From: Bacteroidia bacterium
Lineage (GTDB): Bacteria; Bacteroidota; Bacteroidia; Bacteroidales; Azobacteroidaceae
Assembly: GCA_025996695.1 (NCBI GenBank)
Contig: BNTP01000111.1
Location: forward strand, 1-7,054
DNA: 7,054 bases
Reading direction: 5' to 3'
The notes beneath the pieces were generated by a model that saw nothing but the letters and a program-made list of their open reading frames with translations, did no database searches and had not been told where the DNA came from. This document shows positions 1 to 6,003 of the stretch, piece after piece; position 1 is the first letter of the stretch, and each line of letters begins with the position of its first letter. The position numbers and the translations under genes are program-made.

Positions 1-872
1 GTGCATTCTCGGTGCCGAGCTTCACGGTGGATGGGGAGGGGCGATTGACGGCTGCGGGTGCGCATAATGTGACAATTCCAAGCGCTCTGGCCTCTGCGAG
101 CGCTAATGGTTTGATGTCCACGACTCAATACAACTTGTTAAGCGGTTCACAAACAGCGAAGACGTTTCTTGCTGCGCCGAATGGCGCAGCCGGAGCTCCA
201 AGTTATCGCACGATTGTTGCCAGTGATGTGCCAACGCTGAATCAGAATACGACCGGGTCGGCTGGGAGTTTGGCCACGGCAGGGACGATCCAGGTTCAGG
301 GTACTGCTACAGCGACAGTTGGCGGGATCACGACGACGACAGCGCCAACGTATACAGGCGGCGGGAATGTGTCGGTGGTGGCGACTGTGCCAGCCGCCAC
401 TGATGCGACGGCTGGGGTAATGACGGCCGAGATGTACGATCTGTTAATGAGCACCACAAATAACTATTCGCCCAGCAATCCCACTCAGAGCGCGTGCGTG
501 AAAAAATACGGCGCAGGTGTAAATTTTGTAGCTGGGCAATGCGTATACATAGGAACAACCGCGGAAACATGGTCGATGGCGACTTTTACTTGCCATAGTA
601 CCCTTAAAGGAATGCATATACCCAACCTAACAGAATGGCGGTGGTTCGCCGCCTCGGCTGGAGCCGTCAGCAGCGACTATGACTTCTGGACTTCCAACTT
701 CAATTACAATCCCTCCGGTACATCTACTGTTGTCACAGTAAATAAATCGAAAGTTGGCGGTGGTATGACAAACAACTGGTGGGGTGTGGCTGTCAATCTA
801 CGCAATATTACTCTCGACGCGAGCGGCACCACCACTAACTCGTATAGAGTGGCTTGCATCGGTAACAAATAA
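1..872 (+). CDS. Phage tail-fibre-like repeat protein with C-terminal lectin-like domain (5'-partial)
   Basis: This is the C-terminal part of a larger protein. The frame is open to the left edge (codons from base 3), so the GTG at 12 is probably an internal valine and not a start. Counting from that codon, residues 1-145 are Ala/Thr/Gly-rich with motifs typical of phage tail fibres: FTVDGEGRLTAA, then ANGLMSTTQYNLL, then TFLAAPNGAAGAPSYRTIVA. A second copy of the LMST-Y-LL motif occurs at about 130-145 (AGVMTAEMYDLL). Residues 160-286 form a different domain with Cys162, Cys177, Cys194 and Cys282, an IPNLTEWRWF segment, a DFWTSN segment and a terminal YRVACIG. That order resembles the DUF1566/Fib_succ_major/FGE group of C-type-lectin-like folds (WRLPT-EW ... 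YWSS ... RCV). The likely role is a receptor-binding tip or surface adhesin, from a prophage or a domesticated tail gene. By eye the first 420 bases are more GC-rich than the minus-strand genes, which fits acquired DNA. The fibre-repeat call is firm; the fold call is moderate. Confidence 0.72.
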   Translation, partial: AFSVPSFTVDGEGRLTAAGAHNVTIPSALASASANGLMSTTQYNLLSGSQTAKTFLAAPNGAAGAPSYRTIVASDVPTLNQNTTGSAGSLATAGTIQVQGTATATVGGITTTTAPTYTGGGNVSVVATVPAATDATAGVMTAEMYDLLMSTTNNYSPSNPTQSACVKKYGAGVNFVAGQCVYIGTTAETWSMATFTCHSTLKGMHIPNLTEWRWFAASAGAVSSDYDFWTSNFNYNPSGTSTVVTVNKSKVGGGMTNNWWGVAVNLRNITLDASGTTTNSYRVACIGNK

Positions 873-965
873 CTGACAACACAATGCTGTTGGTTGGACA
901 CTACCACTTGCTGCTTAACCCAAGGTTCACGCCTTGTGAATGATACAATGAGCTTAAATCCGAAC

Positions 966-986
966 GGGGTTTCCCGACGAAACCCC
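966..986 (+). other. Perfect 8-bp hairpin in 3' UTR
   Basis: GGGGTTTC (966-973) pairs exactly with GAAACCCC (979-986) around a five-base loop CCGAC (974-978). No T-run follows on either strand, so it is not a standard intrinsic terminator. Its whole loop is complementary to GTCGG (1037-1041) in the loop of the terminator hairpin 50 bases downstream. If both are transcribed with the tail-fibre-like gene they could form a loop-loop (kissing) contact. The fold is read directly from the sequence; any function is inference. Confidence 0.6.
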
Positions 987-1026
987 TATCAAAACGAAAT
1001 AAATAAACCATAACTACTGAATAAAG

Positions 1027-1059
1027 GCACTGACCCGTCGGGAGTCAGTGCTTTTTTTT
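1027..1059 (+). terminator. Rho-independent terminator
   Basis: GCACTGAC (1027-1034) pairs perfectly with GTCAGTGC (1044-1051) around a nine-base loop, and is followed immediately by eight T residues (1052-1059). This is a canonical intrinsic terminator for + strand transcription, about 155 bases after the tail-fibre-like stop codon. Read on the minus strand, the stem is followed by CTTTATTC, a weaker U-tract. It may therefore also stop the convergent dehydrogenase operon, whose stop codon lies about 80 bases away. Confidence 0.85.
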
Positions 1060-1129
1060 GAGCGAGATAAATAAAACACGAATAAATCCAAAAACGCCAT
1101 AAATTTGTAAAATAATCGCAAATGCGAAT

Positions 1130-3979
1130 CTAAGTCCCGCTCGCGGTGCAGTCATCCACCAAATAAACAATTGACCGATAAGGAATCCCGGCATTCGTGG
1201 TCAAGCCAATTTCACAGGTGCGACTGTTGGAATAGCCCAATCTGATGCCCGCGTTCGCGATTTGCGGATGCAATTTGCGCAAAGCATAAGCGTTCACTTC
1301 CGGATTGGTAAATCCTTTATCGCCGGCAAAGCCGCAACAGCCGACTTCTTCGGGAACAACGACTTTCGATGAACAACGTTTTGCTAAGTCAATAAATTGT
1401 TGGCCTAACCCCATCTTGCGCATCGAACAAGTTATGTGCACCGCTATAGGCGTGTCCATTGGCATAAATCTCAACTTATCAAGCAAAAAAGTTGTGATAA
1501 ATTCGACCGGCTCATACAATTTCATGGTTTTGATAGCATGCCTCATGCGGTACAGACACGGACTTTGGTCGCACAGCACGGGATATTTGCCTTGTTCGCT
1601 CGCTTCGTACAAAGCGGCTTCCAATTCGGCTGATTTTTGGTCGGCAATGTCCCGCATGCCTTTGCTTTCCCAAATGGTGCCGCAACAAAGATTATCCATG
1701 TTCTTTGGAAAAATGACTTCGTAACCGGCTTTTTGCAACAGCGACAGCATTTTGTTTACCAACGGCTGCTTTTCCGGCGAATTTTTCTCCAATCCCATCG
1801 TTTGGTTGATGCAGGACGGGAAATACACTACCTTGTTCCCGTCATTGCGAGCATCGCGAAGCAATCTACTGGGTTGCTTCGGGCTTTGCCCTCGCAATGA
1901 CGAAATGCTGTAGGGTTTAGGCATAGCAGGCGTCCACAGGGGGAGGTGCAAGATGTGATGCATTTGTTTGCCAAGCCATGACATTAGTGTTGTTCCAAAA
2001 ACCGTATGTGCGGCATTGGCAAGGGTCAGTAGCGGTCGCAAGACTTTTTTGATGTCGATGAGATGTTTTGCCGTAAACGCGCCAATGGAATAACCAAAAC
2101 TGCCTTTGGGCAATTCAGCTTCGCGAATATCGTGTGTCAAATCGCCTGTGTTGATATTCATCGGGCAGGACAAGGCGCACAAACCATCGCCTGCACATGT
2201 TTGATTGCCGTAGTATTTATATTGTTTTTGAAGTGCATCCAACCGTTTTTGGTCTTCACCGGAACGTTTCAATCGCGTTATTTCCCGTTGCAGAACCGTC
2301 CGTTGGCGAGAAGAAAGTGTAAAACCGCAGGTCAAACAATTCACTTCACAAAACCCACATTCGGTGCATTTGTCCACATGCGCATTGACTAACGGCATCG
2401 GTTTGAAATTTTTGAGGTGGCAGAGCGGGTCATCGTTGAAAATAACACCCGGATTGAGCAAACCTTTGGGGTCAAAAAGGCGTTTCACGGCCAGCATCGC
2501 CTCATAACCGGCTGCTCCCCATTCATATTTTACGAAAGGTGCCATGTTGCGTCCCGTACCGTGTTCTGCTTTCAGCGAACCGTCGTATTTGTCCACCACC
2601 AACTTGATGACCGCATTCATCAAATCGTCGTAACGCTTCACTTCTGCCTCAGAATCAAACGCTTGATTGATGATAAAGTGATAATTTCCTTCCAAAGCAT
2701 GCCCGTAAATACACGCGTCGTCGTAGCCATGTTGCACCAACAACTGTTGCAAATCAGCCGTAGCCTCCGGCAAATTTTCGATATGAAACGCCACATCTTC
2801 TATCAAGGTGGTCGTACCCAATTTACGGGTGCCGCCCACCGTCGGAAATATTCCGGCACGAATCGCCCAATACGGCGCATATTCGCTTGCGTCATCCGTG
2901 AAATATACGGGGGTGTATGTTGGGAAAGCTTGTAAAGCAGTTTTTATCTGTGCAATATTGGCATCCAACTCGGCCTGTGTCGAGGCTTTCGTTTCGGTTA
3001 ACACCGCAGTTAAGCCTTTGCCGGTTGTATCATTAACCGAGTGCAACGATTTTTCATCCAATAACTCTGCCCCTTTGACCGTCCATTTGCCGTTGGCATT
3101 GGTCAATTTTTTCATCGCCACCACTGCGCGACAAGCTTCTTTAATGTCGGAAAAATAGAGCATCGCGCTTGCTTTATACGGAAAATCGTATTCGGTTTTC
3201 ATCGTCACTTCCGACAAGAAAGCCAGCGTGCCTTCCGAACCCACCAAGAGATGCGCCATAATATCAAACGGGTCGTCGTAGCGAAGAAAAGGCAAAAGAT
3301 TCAGACCTGTGACGTTTTTAATCGCATACTTATGCAGAATGCGCGTTTTCAATTCGGCATTTTGCCGAATTTGGTCACGCAAATTTTTTATTTCCTTAAT
3401 GAAATTGGCATGTGTTTGAGCAAATTGCGCACGACATTCAGCATCGCCGGTATCTAAAATCGTGCCGTCGACCAATACGAAACGTGCCGACAAGAGCATT
3501 TCGTGGCTATTGGCATGCGTGCCGCAATTCATCCCCGAAGCGTTATTCATCACAATTCCGCCGACCATCGCGCTCTTAATTGATGCGGGGTCGGGTGCGA
3601 ATTTCCGTCCGTAGGGCTTTAATAATTCATTCACGCGCTGCCCGATAATCCCCGGTTGCAGCGTAATCGTCTTTGCATCGGACGCAATCGTGTATTTTTC
3701 CCAATTTTTTCCGGCAACAATCAACACCGAATCGCTGATTGCCTGTCCGGAAAGACTCGTCCCGGCCGCCCGAAAAGTCACCGGCACGTGCAACCGATTG
3801 GCTACCTCCAACAAACGAGCCACTTCCGCTTCATTGGTCGAACGCACCACGACTTGCGGAATAAGGCGATAAAAGCCTGCATCCGTGCCCCAAGCCAAGC
3901 GACGCAATTCGTCGGTGTAGATGCGGTCTTTGGGGATGAATGGGGTTATTTCGTCAATATATTTTTTCCAGTTCTGCAT
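1130..3979 (-). CDS. FAD-linked dehydrogenase with Fe-S and CCG domains (D-lactate/D-2-hydroxyacid type)
   Basis: A 949-residue fusion of a GlcD/DLD-like flavoprotein with a GlpC/LutA-like iron-sulphur half, the architecture of E. coli YdiJ. The FAD-binding domain is at about 35-260, with RAAGTSLSGQ at 70-79. The FAD-oxidase C-terminal domain runs to about 515, with GHALEGNYH at 426-434 and EHGTG at 472-476. Ferredoxin-like clusters are C538/C541/C544/C548, with an extra C551 and Leu where Pro is usual, and C595/C601/C605. Two cysteine-rich CCG domains follow, with C723 and CCG at 765-767, then C851, CCG at 881-883 and C922. Such enzymes oxidise D-2-hydroxyacids and pass electrons through Fe-S clusters to an acceptor. 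No signal peptide or clear membrane segment is seen. The start overlaps the upstream SpoIID gene by 26 bp, so they are probably cotranscribed. D-lactate is the inferred substrate because MurQ, encoded nearby, releases it; D-2-hydroxyglutarate is the main alternative. Residues 693-713 come from an inserted palindromic repeat. Family call firm, substrate uncertain. Confidence 0.88.
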   Translation of the reverse strand: MQNWKKYIDEITPFIPKDRIYTDELRRLAWGTDAGFYRLIPQVVVRSTNEAEVARLLEVANRLHVPVTFRAAGTSLSGQAISDSVLIVAGKNWEKYTIASDAKTITLQPGIIGQRVNELLKPYGRKFAPDPASIKSAMVGGIVMNNASGMNCGTHANSHEMLLSARFVLVDGTILDTGDAECRAQFAQTHANFIKEIKNLRDQIRQNAELKTRILHKYAIKNVTGLNLLPFLRYDDPFDIMAHLLVGSEGTLAFLSEVTMKTEYDFPYKASAMLYFSDIKEACRAVVAMKKLTNANGKWTVKGAELLDEKSLHSVNDTTGKGLTAVLTETKASTQAELDANIAQIKTALQAFPTYTPVYFTDDASEYAPYWAIRAGIFPTVGGTRKLGTTTLIEDVAFHIENLPEATADLQQLLVQHGYDDACIYGHALEGNYHFIINQAFDSEAEVKRYDDLMNAVIKLVVDKYDGSLKAEHGTGRNMAPFVKYEWGAAGYEAMLAVKRLFDPKGLLNPGVIFNDDPLCHLKNFKPMPLVNAHVDKCTECGFCEVNCLTCGFTLSSRQRTVLQREITRLKRSGEDQKRLDALQKQYKYYGNQTCAGDGLCALSCPMNINTGDLTHDIREAELPKGSFGYSIGAFTAKHLIDIKKVLRPLLTLANAAHTVFGTTLMSWLGKQMHHILHLPLWTPAMPKPYSISSLRGQSPKQPSRLLRDARNDGNKVVYFPSCINQTMGLEKNSPEKQPLVNKMLSLLQKAGYEVIFPKNMDNLCCGTIWESKGMRDIADQKSAELEAALYEASEQGKYPVLCDQSPCLYRMRHAIKTMKLYEPVEFITTFLLDKLRFMPMDTPIAVHITCSMRKMGLGQQFIDLAKRCSSKVVVPEEVGCCGFAGDKGFTNPEVNAYALRKLHPQIANAGIRLGYSNSRTCEIGLTTNAGIPYRSIVYLVDDCTASGT
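1840..1902. repeat. 63-bp palindromic repeat element inside the dehydrogenase gene
   Basis: The ends are a perfect 12-bp inverted repeat: CGTCATTGCGAG at 1840-1851 and CTCGCAATGACG at 1891-1902. A second nested stem pairs CGAAGCAA (1857-1864) with TTGCTTCG (1874-1881), extendable by a G-T and a C-G pair. From memory this matches a widespread family of dispersed palindromic repeats starting CGTCATTGCGAG, known from several bacterial groups and normally intergenic. Here its length is exactly 21 codons, and it is read through in frame as residues 693-713 of the dehydrogenase (beginning SSLRGQSPKQ). The insert lies in the linker between the second Fe-S motif and the first CCG domain. The palindrome is certain; membership of the family is recalled, not searched. 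Confidence 0.85.
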
Positions 3980-5243
3980 TTGGAAAATAATGTGTTAAAA
4001 TATCCTGATAAGCAATGCCTTTCGATGCCATGATAGCTGCGCCTATTTGGCATAGCCCGACGCCATGACCCCAACCGGCACCTTTTAGGGCGAATGCGTC
4101 ACCCTCTTTTTCTACCACAAAGGCGGAACTGTAAAGATGCGATTCGGACAGGGCTTTCCTGATTTCTAATTCCTTACCTATTATAATAGTGCTTTTGCTG
4201 CCCACTATTTTTAAGCGAATCAAACGACCCGACACTCCGCGCTCTACGGGAATCAAATCGAGCACATCGCCCACGTCAATGCCCAATTTGCGGAATAGCA
4301 AATCTTTGATTTCCGCCTGCGTCAACTTCACTTCCCAGCGATAGAAATCCTGCGTTTCCCGGTCGTAATCGTTCAATACCTGCGACAACACCTTCGTGTC
4401 GTGCGTGTTGCAATAAGCGGGCGGATTGGAAAGAATCCATTTGCGTGCGTGTTCTTCGTTCGTCAAATCGGTATCGTAGCCGGCAGGAACAGCCTCATTG
4501 TCAATCACTTGCGTGAGATACGGATGTTTCACAGGCTCCCAAACATTTTCAAAACTCTCGGTGATGCCTCCGCACGACTTATAAAAACGGGCATCGCACA
4601 CCTTCCCGTTGTATGTAAGCACTTGTCCCGAAGTCGCTTTCAAAGCCTCAGCCACTTGTGGAGCCGTTATCCGCGTGATGCCTTGGTAACGCTGGCAATG
4701 GTCGTCGGCACAAACATCGAAATGCGTATGGTCTTCGCGGTCGTACCAGCGAATATAGCCTTCATCGGTCTTAATCAGGGTTTTATATTCCTCCGTAGAG
4801 ACGCGGCGCGCCACGTCTCTACATTTTTCTATTTGCGCTAAGAGCCAACTGCGCGAGATGACCGAATGGGCTTTCAAGAGTTCGAGGGATGAGGTTGCAC
4901 TCATCTCCGAAGAAATCACGCTGAGCAGATAATCTTCCACCAGAAGAATATTGACAGCCGTAATCTTGTCGCCTTCAACAAACAATTTCAGTTTGCCGTT
5001 AAAGCGTTGTGTTTCTTCGCGTTCCCAATGAAATTGCACACCAATCACGACGTGAAAAAGTTCAAAAGATGCCGTATCCGGGTCGAGAGGCGCGAACTCC
5101 AAAGTGTCTTTAACGTCCGATAGCGTGACCGTCCGTTCTTCATTGGCTATTTCTTCGCCTGTAGAAGAAATAAAACGTCCATTGAGCTTAAAACTAATGG
5201 ATGGGGCGGATAAAATTCCGACCTCTATTACAGGTGCGTTCAT
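3954..5243 (-). CDS. SpoIID/LytB-domain protein (peptidoglycan lytic transglycosylase-like)
   Basis: A 429-residue protein of the SpoIID family, whose characterised members cleave glycan strands to leave 1,6-anhydro-MurNAc ends or stimulate amidases. The SpoIID core begins near residue 90. EDYLLSVISSEM at 103-114 supplies Glu113, the expected catalytic acid, followed by the helix LELLKAHSVISRSWLL at 120-135. FDVCADDHCQ at 175-184 resembles the Cys/His metal site of SpoIID, and GWGHGVGLCQIGA at 390-402 is the family's C-terminal signature. The start overlaps the stop of the upstream lipoprotein gene (TAATG at 5245-5241), which fixes the start and suggests translational coupling. There is no N-terminal signal peptide, and the frame upstream reaches a stop (5294-5292) with no alternative start, so the protein may be cytoplasmic unless exported another way. 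Residues 141-150 (CRDVARRVST) are encoded by a palindromic repeat. The family is clear; the activity in this clade is inferred. Confidence 0.87.
   Translation of the reverse strand: MNAPVIEVGILSAPSISFKLNGRFISSTGEEIANEERTVTLSDVKDTLEFAPLDPDTASFELFHVVIGVQFHWEREETQRFNGKLKLFVEGDKITAVNILLVEDYLLSVISSEMSATSSLELLKAHSVISRSWLLAQIEKCRDVARRVSTEEYKTLIKTDEGYIRWYDREDHTHFDVCADDHCQRYQGITRITAPQVAEALKATSGQVLTYNGKVCDARFYKSCGGITESFENVWEPVKHPYLTQVIDNEAVPAGYDTDLTNEEHARKWILSNPPAYCNTHDTKVLSQVLNDYDRETQDFYRWEVKLTQAEIKDLLFRKLGIDVGDVLDLIPVERGVSGRLIRLKIVGSKSTIIIGKELEIRKALSESHLYSSAFVVEKEGDAFALKGAGWGHGVGLCQIGAAIMASKGIAYQDILTHYFPNAELEKIY
4795..4822. repeat. 28-bp palindromic repeat element inside the SpoIID gene
   Basis: GTAGAGACG (4795-4803) pairs with CGTCTCTAC (4814-4822). 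The centre is the self-complementary octamer GGCGCGCC (4805-4812), and only one position pair is unmatched (4804/4813). I recall repeats with GTAGAGACG arms as common dispersed elements in Bacteroidota and cyanobacteria. Here the element is translated as CRDVARRVST, just before EEYKTL, in the stretch between the catalytic helix and the metal-binding motif of the SpoIID domain. The local GC content is far above that of the surrounding gene. The palindrome is certain; the family assignment is from memory. Confidence 0.78.
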
Positions 5244-5950
5244 TAGTGTTGATAGATTTTTAGCGAACTTAATGTATTCCAGACATTTGTGTCACCTGCA
5301 TAATATTTGAGAGTAAGTGTGATGGATGGATTTTCTCCCAAACGTTCCGGATTTTCAGGGAATATGTCGGATGGAAATTCAAATACATGCGTGTTCGTAT
5401 CAACTGTTGACGTCAAAGTGCCGTCGCTGCTTTGTGCAGTCAGATAGGCGTCGTAAGCGTAGTCATTTGTTTTAACGAGCTGCATACGATAGCTGACACT
5501 TTGATTTTGAAAGGTGTGATGAGAAATAACCACGAAATACATATTTTTCAAAGTGTAGTTTGTCATCCCTACCTCCAAAATTGGGAGCGTGTAATCTACC
5601 GGAGCAGGTTCTTCGTTCGCTATTTCAGCGGCGTCTTTTGCAATCGGTTTATCCGAAACATTCATTTTTGTTGCCGTGATGTAACCTTGTTCTAAGTTGG
5701 GTTGGTTGTCCCAATCCACTTCAACTTGTGTCAGCACGCAATCGCCGTCATGGAGAGAGGAAGCCGCAGAGGATGGTGAAATGAGGATATTTCCCCACGT
5801 CGTAGTCAGCGTCGATCGACCGGACTCCATGTTGACTGAAACCACCGCCGGCATGACGTCGGACGTTTGAATGTTGCTGCTATCTGCATTTAAGCAACCT
5901 GTTAATCCACAAATGGCAAGTATGAGCATGCCAAAGATACTTTTTCTCAT
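5243..5950 (-). CDS. Small lipoprotein, possibly NigD-like
   Basis: A 235-residue protein with a lipoprotein signal: a basic MRKS start, a hydrophobic stretch, and the lipobox LTGC with the lipidated cysteine at residue 19. The following LNADSS lacks the acidic surface-export motif common in Bacteroidota, so the final leaflet is unclear. The mature part is mostly predicted beta, with segments such as GNILISP near 54-60 and DGDCVLTQVEVDW near 69-81. It ends in a repetitive beta-type region (SITLTLKYY). Size, lipobox and this layout recall the NigD-like lipoproteins of Bacteroidales, but that is a resemblance by eye. It is the first gene of the operon with SpoIID and the dehydrogenase: its TAA overlaps the SpoIID ATG by one base. 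A promoter lies just upstream, across the end of murQ. It may help anchor or present a cell-envelope function, but no activity can be assigned. Confidence 0.8.
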   Translation of the reverse strand: MRKSIFGMLILAICGLTGCLNADSSNIQTSDVMPAVVSVNMESGRSTLTTTWGNILISPSSAASSLHDGDCVLTQVEVDWDNQPNLEQGYITATKMNVSDKPIAKDAAEIANEEPAPVDYTLPILEVGMTNYTLKNMYFVVISHHTFQNQSVSYRMQLVKTNDYAYDAYLTAQSSDGTLTSTVDTNTHVFEFPSDIFPENPERLGENPSITLTLKYYAGDTNVWNTLSSLKIYQH

Positions 5951-5973
5951 GATAAATTAAATTTTATTTGCAA

Positions 5974-6003
5974 CAAAGGTACTCATTTTTTCTCAATATC
6001 CAA
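5974..6003 (-). promoter_or_regulatory. Bacteroidota-type promoter for the lipoprotein-SpoIID-dehydrogenase operon
   Basis: On the minus strand the -7 box TACCTTTG (5981-5974) matches TAnnTTTG. A TTG (6003-6001) lies 19 bases upstream as the -33 element. Transcription would start a few bases downstream, giving a leader of roughly 15-20 nt before the ATG at 5950. The leader is A/T-rich (GCAAATAAAATTTAATTTATC) without a Shine-Dalgarno sequence. The -33 element lies inside the last codons of murQ and the -7 box just past its stop, so the operon can be expressed apart from murQ. Readthrough from murQ is also possible because no terminator lies between them. Confidence 0.65.

Larger units (their letters stand above)
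873..1129. other. Convergent intergenic region
   Basis: This gap lies between the tail-fibre-like gene (+) and the dehydrogenase gene (-), whose 3' ends face each other. It contains no plausible coding frame, tRNA or direct repeat. The first 90 bases hold only weak 5-bp inverted repeats, for example 877-881 with 888-892. CAAGG/CCTTG (921-925, 932-936) and TTCAC/GTGAA (926-930, 936-940) overlap and exclude each other. Two strong hairpins follow and are listed separately. Bases 1060-1129 are very A/T-rich; they include a TCGC/GCGA inverted repeat (1116-1127) followed on the minus strand by a T-rich tract, at best a weak terminator for the dehydrogenase operon. Confidence 0.6.

Noticed and set aside
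12..14. GTG codon as start of the tail-fibre-like gene
   Set aside because: The frame is open to the window edge and the fibre-repeat motif continues across it, so this is most likely an internal valine.
1100..1107. TAAATTTG on the plus strand as a promoter -7 box
   Set aside because: No TTG/TTTG lies at the right distance upstream, and it would only drive antisense RNA into the dehydrogenase 3' end; the region is simply A/T-rich.
1116..1127. TCGC/GCGA hairpin as terminator of the dehydrogenase operon
   Set aside because: The stem is only four to five base pairs with an interrupted T tract; too weak to call separately.
1305..4033. Plus-strand open frames opposite the dehydrogenase and SpoIID genes
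   Set aside because: They show no recognisable motifs and are shadows of well-supported minus-strand proteins.
5811..5820. GTCGATCGAC palindrome in the lipoprotein gene
   Set aside because: A ten-base self-complementary word without further arms or a second copy in the window; probably chance.
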